Assembly (NCBI GenBank): GCA_003219675.1
Contig: QHPW01000268.1
Span: 1-15,528 of the forward strand
Direction of reading: 5' to 3'
DNA from: Verrucomicrobiota bacterium
GTDB lineage: Bacteria; Verrucomicrobiota; Verrucomicrobiia; Limisphaerales; AV2
Length of the DNA stretch: 15,528 nt
A program made the position numbers and the translations under genes. Of this stretch, positions 1-4,734 are shown piece after piece (the stretch's first letter is position 1; each line of letters begins with the position of its first letter). A model generated the notes under the pieces. That model saw nothing but the letters and a program-made list of their open reading frames with translations, was not told the origin of the DNA and searched no databases.

Positions 1-53
1 ATTCCCTCGGCTGTCGTCCGCGCCTCAAGCTGTGCCTCAGGGTAGACAGTCCG

Positions 54-1232
54 TTAGTCTTGGAGGGATGCCCTGTAGAAACCCTGCAACTGGCTGGAAG
101 GTGGAGTCCAGGTCACCGGGCTGTTGGTGAGAACAATGGAGCCAATGGTTTTCCAGTTATTCGTCGAGGAGAGCCTGTCCACCGCTTGGATAACAACGCT
201 CCGTCCGACCGGCCCACGGATGGAAAGGGTCGAGTCCGTGCCGGCGGCAAAGCTTAAAGTGACAACCGGATCGGACTGCAGGATAGTTCCTCCGCCACAA
301 ACCGCTACGAACGTGTTGTTGCCATAAGCAACTCCGGCTACCGCCTCCTGTACCTGAGTTGTAGTCCAACGATCCCCATCCGTGGAGACCAGGAGGGCTC
401 CTAAATCCGCGCCAGCGACGTACACCCCGTCCCCATAAGCAATGGAATTCACATCGGGAAAGCCACTGGCGACCATATGCCAATTGACTCCGTCATCGGA
501 TGACCCGATGTAGCCCGCCTCATTTAGCGCCCCTCCACCGGCAATAAATTTGGCCCCGTCGAACACCACCGATTGCAGTTCGGCTCCGGTAGCCAAGAAT
601 CGCAGGTCGAGATCGGGCAGGTAGAACTTTTTCAAGTCGGTAGAGGTCGCCACGAACGGGGCCTCAGCCCGCACCGGGAAGTCGTCCTTCATTATACCGA
701 CCACCACATAACGGCCAGCCCCGTAGGCGGGGTCCAATACCAACCCGTACATGGAGAAGTAACCCGTGAGGGCCCAATTGGTCGCGTCGGTGGAGGTCCA
801 CAGATTTTGGTCCTGGGCCCAACGCGTAATCAGGATAAAGCGATCATTGGCGAAGGCCAATCCGAACAGGACCGCGTCGTAGTTTGGCCAGGGCACGGCC
901 ACCCAGTTGGTTCCGTCAGGCGAAACCCGCAGTTGCCGCCCACCGCCAGCCAGGAAAGTCCCGTTGCCATAGACAACGCGCCAAAACCCGTTGCTAGTTC
1001 CCGAAACCTGGGCCGCCCAGTTGCTCCCATCAGTAGAGGTGGCGACCGTGCCGTTCTCGCCAACCGCCACAAAAAGTCCTTTCCCAAAGGTTACAGCGTT
1101 GAGTGCGGGTCCGTCGGCCACGCCGTGGACTCGGGTGTGCCACGATAGCAGGTCGGCCGCCTGGGTTGAGAACTGCAGCCAACCGCAGCACAACGCGAGC
1201 ATGACCAATCGCCGAGTACAGTCCGCTTGCAT
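54..1232 (-). CDS. Exported beta-propeller protein with YCF48/BNR-like repeats
   Basis: This is a 392-residue protein of unknown specific role, probably exported. Residues 1-25 form a signal peptide (basic start, hydrophobic MLALCCGWLQF, then a TQAAD cleavage region). Residues about 40-320 hold roughly six blades, each with a glycine-rich strand like GNxxFVAV followed by an S-x-D-G-x-x-W turn; examples are STDGSNW (66-72), SPDGTNW (104-110), STDATNW (147-153) and STDGDRW (283-289). This pattern is that of YCF48/BNR-like seven-bladed propellers, common in exported Verrucomicrobia proteins. Residues 329-392 form a small beta module ending GFYRASLQD. The frame is open for another 95 codons upstream, but that part has no signal peptide and is not propeller-like, so I start at the methionine just before the signal peptide. 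No Shine-Dalgarno site is visible. Ligand and partners are unknown. Confidence 0.8.
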   Translation of the reverse strand: MQADCTRRLVMLALCCGWLQFSTQAADLLSWHTRVHGVADGPALNAVTFGKGLFVAVGENGTVATSTDGSNWAAQVSGTSNGFWRVVYGNGTFLAGGGRQLRVSPDGTNWVAVPWPNYDAVLFGLAFANDRFILITRWAQDQNLWTSTDATNWALTGYFSMYGLVLDPAYGAGRYVVVGIMKDDFPVRAEAPFVATSTDLKKFYLPDLDLRFLATGAELQSVVFDGAKFIAGGGALNEAGYIGSSDDGVNWHMVASGFPDVNSIAYGDGVYVAGADLGALLVSTDGDRWTTTQVQEAVAGVAYGNNTFVAVCGGGTILQSDPVVTLSFAAGTDSTLSIRGPVGRSVVIQAVDRLSSTNNWKTIGSIVLTNSPVTWTPPSSQLQGFYRASLQD

Positions 1233-1627
1233 AAAACTTGGGCGCAGCTCACTTTTTCCGCTGCGGGTCGTCCGCCAAGATGAGAGCACTGGCATCGTTG
1301 TCTGTACCGACCGGTAATCAAGCGTTGTGCTGACTGCGCCCATTTGAGTTATCGCTTGTTTCCTGCACAGCATACAATGACTTATCCAGGCCGCAACAAA
1401 CAGAGAACGTGAGACATCCGGATCGGCGAACCGACCCTCACATTTCGACTTTTGAAAACGCAAAATTCCTAATGAATTTTTGGGTGAAGGCTTTAATTTT
1501 CGACTTCCGCGAAGCAATTCGTGGGAACAACAGCCAGCGACGCTCTGCCGAGACGCCGCTACGCCAGGGTTCGTGGCTTCAATTCACGTCCGAATTTTGG
1601 AGATGTTCCCTTCCAATGAACCGCAAA

Positions 1628-1685
1628 GTAGGAGGGCTGTCCCCAGCCCGCCGGGCCGCGGCGCGGTGAGGACACCGCGCCCTAC
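1628..1685. repeat. Palindromic intergenic repeat, type 1 (58 bases)
   Basis: The outer arms GTAGG (1628-1632) and CCTAC (1681-1685) close a structure holding two inner hairpins: GGGCT/AGCCC (1634-1638 with 1645-1649) and a perfect nine-base stem GGCGCGGTG/CACCGCGCC (1660-1668 with 1673-1681) around the loop AGGA. From memory, similar GC-rich units are scattered between genes in Verrucomicrobia genomes; no second copy lies in this window. Confidence 0.7.
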
Positions 1686-1751
1686 CGTGTTTCGGAGGCT
1701 CACGGCCCCAATGCATGCGCGAAGCGAAAGGCGGCTTCTCATGAACCAGAG

Positions 1752-1805
1752 AGTGGGACAGGCATCCTGCCTGTTCCGGCTGACAGACTGGAAGCCTGTC
1801 CCACT
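1752..1805. repeat. Palindromic intergenic repeat, type 2 (54 bases) abutting ubiD
   Basis: Twelve-base perfect arms AGTGGGACAGGC (1752-1763) and GCCTGTCCCACT (1794-1805) enclose a partly self-complementary centre; allowing one mismatch, the arms extend three more bases inward. Its translation gives the phantom peptide RQDACPT that I recall from many spurious Verrucomicrobia proteins, so this is probably a high-copy dispersed repeat. It ends one base before the first possible ATG of the UbiD gene (1806) and 18 bases before the start I prefer (1824), so it would lie in the leader or promoter of that gene. Confidence 0.75.
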
Positions 1806-1823
1806 ATGGGACCGGTTGCTGCT

Positions 1824-3404
1824 ATGGCCTTTGAATCCTTCCGGGAGTTTGTGCAGCAACTGGATCGCGCGGGTGAACTCATCCGTATTACCCAACCTGT
1901 CGCCACCGAACTGGAAATCACCGAACTGGGGGACCGGCAGATGAAATCGCCTGGCGGCGGCAAGGCGCTGCTCTTCGAAAAACCCACGGTGAACGGCGCC
2001 GTTTCGCCGTTTCCCCTCGCGATCAACACCCTGGGTTCGTGGAAACGCATGGCGATGAGTCTGGGCGCGGGTTCCGTGGATGAAGTCGCCGCTGAACTCG
2101 GCGCGCTGATGAAGGCGAAACCACCGATGAGCTTCCGCGAAACGATCCAACTGCTGGGCACCGCGCTGGATTTGCGGCACATGAAACCCAGACGCGTCAG
2201 AGACGGCCCGTGCAAGGAAGTCATCCACAAGTTCGACGCCCCGCCCAGGCGCATCGAGCCGTGGCCAAACGCGCCAAAAATCGTTGAACCGTTCAATGGT
2301 TCAACCGCTGGACCGGCTCAGGATTCAACGATTCAACGATTCAACGATTCAACGGCACCGGCGCCAACCCTCCTCGATTTGCCGGTGCAGAAATGCTGGC
2401 CTCTGGACGGCGGGCGTTTCATCACGCTCCCCTGCGTCGTCACCCAGGACCCCGACACCGGCGAGCGCAACGTCGGCATCTATCGCATCCAGATTTACGA
2501 CCAGGGCACCGCCGGCATGCACTGGCAGTTGCAGAAAGTCGGCGCGCGCCACGGCCGCCGCTATTACGAAACCGGCACGCGCATGCCGGTCGCGATTTTC
2601 CTCGGCGGCGATCCGGTCTTCACCTTCGCCGCCACCGCGCCGCTGCCCGACGGCCTCGACGAATTCCTGCTCGCCGGTTACCTCCGCAAGAAATCCGTCG
2701 AACTGGTGAAGTGCGAGACCAGTGACCTCGAAGTCCCCGCCAACGCCGACTTTGTCATCGAAGGCTACGTTGACCCGCGCGAGCCGTTGCGCGACGAAGG
2801 CCCGTTCGGCGATCACACGGGTTATTACACACTGCCGGAGCCATATCCCGTCTTCCACATCACTGCCATCACCCATCGGAAGGAAGCGGTTTATCCGGCG
2901 ACCATCGTCGGCATGCCGCCGATGGAGGACTTCTACGTCGGCGGCGCGTCAGTAAAACTCTTCCTTCCGATCTTCAAGATGAACTTCCCCGAAATCGCGG
3001 ACATCGCGCTGCCGGCCGAGGGCGTGTTCCACAACCTGGTCTTCGTGAGCATCAGGAAGAGTTACCCGATGCAAGCCTACAAAATCATGCACGGCCTTTG
3101 GGGCATGGGCCAGATGATGTTCACCAAGTATATCGTGGTGGTGGACGACGACGTGGACGTGCACAACACCAGCGAAGTCCTGTTCCGCCTCTGCGCCAAC
3201 ACCGACCCTCAACGCGATTCAATTTTCACCAAAGGGCCAGCGGATGTTCTTGACCATGCGACTTCTGAAATTGCGATTGGAACGAAACTGGGAATCGACG
3301 CGACGCGCAAGCTCGCAGGTGAAGGATTCAAAAGGCCGTGGCCGCCGTTAATCAAAATGGATGAAGCGGTGAAGGTGAAGGTGGAAAAACTTTTCAACCG
3401 GTAG
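1824..3404 (+). CDS. ubiD: UbiD-family prenylated-FMN-dependent decarboxylase
   Basis: This is a 526-residue aromatic-acid decarboxylase of the UbiD family, cytoplasmic, expected to use prenylated FMN made by a UbiX partner (not in this window). Family signatures are clear: DPDTGERNVGIYRIQ (209-223), EGYVDP (313-318) and EGPFGDHTGYY (325-335), which hold the metal/cofactor and catalytic Arg/Glu residues; the C-terminal half follows E. coli UbiD closely by eye (VVVDDDVDV, LGIDATRKL). The role is probably quinone biosynthesis (ubiquinone or menaquinone decarboxylation), but substrate cannot be read from sequence. I prefer ATG 1824 because MAFESFREFVQQL matches usual family starts; ATG 1806 adds six residues directly next to a repeat. 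Odd points: residues about 155-177 are an in-frame low-complexity insert just before the conserved CWPLDGGRFITLP segment, and the TAG stop belongs to a palindromic repeat arm. Confidence 0.92.
   Translation: MAFESFREFVQQLDRAGELIRITQPVATELEITELGDRQMKSPGGGKALLFEKPTVNGAVSPFPLAINTLGSWKRMAMSLGAGSVDEVAAELGALMKAKPPMSFRETIQLLGTALDLRHMKPRRVRDGPCKEVIHKFDAPPRRIEPWPNAPKIVEPFNGSTAGPAQDSTIQRFNDSTAPAPTLLDLPVQKCWPLDGGRFITLPCVVTQDPDTGERNVGIYRIQIYDQGTAGMHWQLQKVGARHGRRYYETGTRMPVAIFLGGDPVFTFAATAPLPDGLDEFLLAGYLRKKSVELVKCETSDLEVPANADFVIEGYVDPREPLRDEGPFGDHTGYYTLPEPYPVFHITAITHRKEAVYPATIVGMPPMEDFYVGGASVKLFLPIFKMNFPEIADIALPAEGVFHNLVFVSIRKSYPMQAYKIMHGLWGMGQMMFTKYIVVVDDDVDVHNTSEVLFRLCANTDPQRDSIFTKGPADVLDHATSEIAIGTKLGIDATRKLAGEGFKRPWPPLIKMDEAVKVKVEKLFNR
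2284..2353 (+). repeat. In-frame hairpin plus four 8-base tandem repeats inside ubiD
   Basis: A hairpin TTGAACC/GGTTCAA (2284-2290 with 2298-2304) is followed by four perfect tandem copies of GATTCAAC (2322-2329, 2330-2337, 2338-2345, 2346-2353). As the period is 8, the peptide period is also 8 residues (DSTIQRFN then DST) and the reading frame is kept. The segment lies in a region where other UbiD proteins have only a short linker, so it looks like an insertion tolerated by the fold. Confidence 0.85.
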
Positions 3405-3424
3405 CAGCCGACGTGAGGAGGCTC
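3401..3424 (+). repeat. Solo arm of the 94-base palindromic element, overlapping the ubiD stop codon
   Basis: The 24 bases are identical to the left arm at 12344-12367 (they begin GTAGCAGCCGACGTG). Bases 2-4 of the arm (TAG, 3402-3404) are the stop codon of the UbiD gene. No inverted partner is found about 70 bases downstream, where one would be expected in a complete 94-base element, so this is a half element. Confidence 0.85.
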
Positions 3425-3886
3425 AAATCCAACTCGCCGATCCCAACGGGATCAGTCCAAGGTTGCGAGGAACGAGCTACCTTGGGTCACGGTTCGCAAA
3501 TGGAGAAAAAACTCGACGGGGTTGTGTCCAAAATCGTTCGATTGGCGTCGCGACGAATTTGCAACCGCGTTGCGGTTGATCCCCCGTTTCGCCACGTTCA
3601 CCCAAGGTAGGCGCTGGCGCACCAACCTTGGGCTGCAGGACACAATCCCTTTGGGATTGTTTGATTTGTTTGATTCGCGCCCCAACGTAGCGGCATTGCC
3701 GCAACGTTGGGCTGGAGGCCACAATCCCCTTGGGATTGTCTGGACGTGTTCGCGCCCGACCAACTTCATGTTGCCTATGCAACAAAAGGTTGCCGGTGGT
3801 CATGGGCAGCAGACTAATTATGGGTGCTTCCCTCACCCAGTAATTTGTTTCTTGACGTTGAAAACACGCAGGCGGAAGTTCGCCAC
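3405..3886. other. Intergenic region without a gene, filled with hairpins
   Basis: There is no credible gene between the UbiD stop and the prepilin-like start. Open frames here translate to phantom peptides of the type NPKGIV and are on hairpin repeats. Bases 3439-3739 hold the hairpin array; 3740-3886 is ordinary sequence that presumably includes the promoter of the following gene, though no clear -35/-10 pair stands out. Confidence 0.65.
3439..3739. repeat. Array of alternating short-loop (X) and longer (Y) hairpins
   Basis: Seven inverted repeats occur in the order X-Y-X-Y-X-Y-X. X hairpins have three-base loops: GATCCC/GGGATC (3439-3453), CAACCGC/GCGGTTG (3562-3578), ACAATCCC/GGGATTGT (3642-3660) and ACAATCCC/GGGATTGT (3721-3739). 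Y hairpins are TCCAAGGT/ACCTTGGG (3456-3486), CCCAAGGT/ACCTTGGG (3601-3632) and CCCAACGT/ACGTTGGG (3681-3711), the last with an inner stem GCGGC/GCCGC. Bases 3625-3660 and 3704-3739 are a direct duplication matching at 32 of 36 positions. The array could end transcription from ubiD, stabilise mRNA ends, or simply be a mobile or dispersed repeat family. Confidence 0.8.
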
Positions 3887-4687
3887 ATGAACACTAATCA
3901 GAAGCGAGGCTTCCGGAACCGCGCAAGGTCAAAAAGCGAGTTCCTATCCCAAAACGGCTTCACACTCATCGAGCTTCTGGTCGTCATTGCTATTATTGCC
4001 ATCCTCGCCGCGCTGCTCTTGCCCGCGTTGGCGCGAGCGAAGCAGCAGGGGAAACAGACCGCCTGCCTCTCCAACATGAGACAGATCGGGTTGGGAACGA
4101 TGCTGTACGCGCACGATTATCAAGACTACCTGCCTTACGGTTATGCCTACACCTGGCCGGGCCAGAAGCCGCCTCTGTACTGGTGGCAGGACTTCTGCCG
4201 GCCGTACATGCAGACCGAGAAGATCTATAGTTGTTCCAGCGCCTTGCCGCACAACACGTGGACGGACCAGCGCCCGCCTAACGCGCCGAAGGTGCTGACG
4301 AATGACTACGTCTGCAACCCGCAGATCGGCGTCTTTTACGTGCTCAGCAAAAAAGACTGGGGGCGAGACGCGCACGGGCCGTTCATCAACAACTGGGACA
4401 ATCCCAGCCGCCGCCTGGCTGATATCGAGGACACGACAGGGACCATCGCAATTTGCGACGCCCGCTTTTCCATCTTCGAGATCTGGTGCATTGAGCAAAC
4501 GGACGCCTGGTACAACGCCGGTTTCGGCCCCGCATACCTGTTAGATAAACCGGACACGAAGAACCCGACCGTGGGCCACGTCGGCAAGCGCCACAATCGC
4601 GGTTTCAATGCCAGTTTCTGTGACGGCCACGCGAATTACATCAAGAAATCCACTCTCGGCATGTGGACCTGCCGGGCGAACGACTGA
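3887..4687 (+). CDS. Prepilin-like protein with N-terminal methylation motif and H-X9-DG domain
   Basis: This is a 266-residue type II secretion/type IV pilin-like protein. The prepilin leader ends at Gly24, followed by FTLIELLVVIAIIAILAALL (25-44), with Glu29 at the usual +5 position; a prepilin peptidase would cut before Phe25 and methylate it. The hydrophobic helix would anchor it in the inner membrane or a pseudopilus. Near the C-terminus, H236 is followed by nine residues and D246-G247, the H-X9-DG motif of the DUF1559-like, prepilin-processing-associated family that occurs in many paralogues in Verrucomicrobia and Planctomycetes. Several cysteines (C60, C104, C116, C143) suggest disulphides. 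I use ATG 3887, not the in-frame ATG 3824, because the extra 21 residues are not prepilin-like. No secretion genes are adjacent, so this is an orphan paralogue; its substrate or role is unknown. Confidence 0.93.
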   Translation: MNTNQKRGFRNRARSKSEFLSQNGFTLIELLVVIAIIAILAALLLPALARAKQQGKQTACLSNMRQIGLGTMLYAHDYQDYLPYGYAYTWPGQKPPLYWWQDFCRPYMQTEKIYSCSSALPHNTWTDQRPPNAPKVLTNDYVCNPQIGVFYVLSKKDWGRDAHGPFINNWDNPSRRLADIEDTTGTIAICDARFSIFEIWCIEQTDAWYNAGFGPAYLLDKPDTKNPTVGHVGKRHNRGFNASFCDGHANYIKKSTLGMWTCRAND

Positions 4688-4713
4688 GGGTCGTTTATTG
4701 AAACGCGGACCCT
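4687..4713. terminator. Possible bidirectional terminator hairpin between convergent genes
   Basis: The stem AGGGTCGTTT pairs with AAACG plus ACCCT around the loop ATTG (4697-4700), with a three-base bulge (4706-4708). It begins at the last base of the prepilin-like stop codon and lies in the 47-base gap before the end of the convergent large gene. There is no clear T tract, so this is a weak call. Confidence 0.35.
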
Positions 4714-4734
4714 GGAGCCATCTCTGGCCTACGA

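Larger units (their letters stand above)
1233..1823. other. Intergenic region without a gene, carrying two palindromic repeats
   Basis: This stretch separates the divergent propeller and UbiD genes and must hold both promoters, but I find no convincing -35/-10 pair. Open frames crossing it are extensions or shadows with no recognisable protein features. Bases 1233-1627 show nothing beyond plain intergenic sequence; bases 1628-1685 and 1752-1805 are two unrelated palindromic repeats described separately. Confidence 0.6.

Noticed and set aside
1233..1517. N-terminal extension of the propeller protein by 95 residues
   Set aside because: The extension would bury an evident signal peptide in the middle of the protein.
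3439..3739. CRISPR array
   Set aside because: The units are hairpins of different sequence with no regular repeat-spacer pattern and no cas genes nearby.
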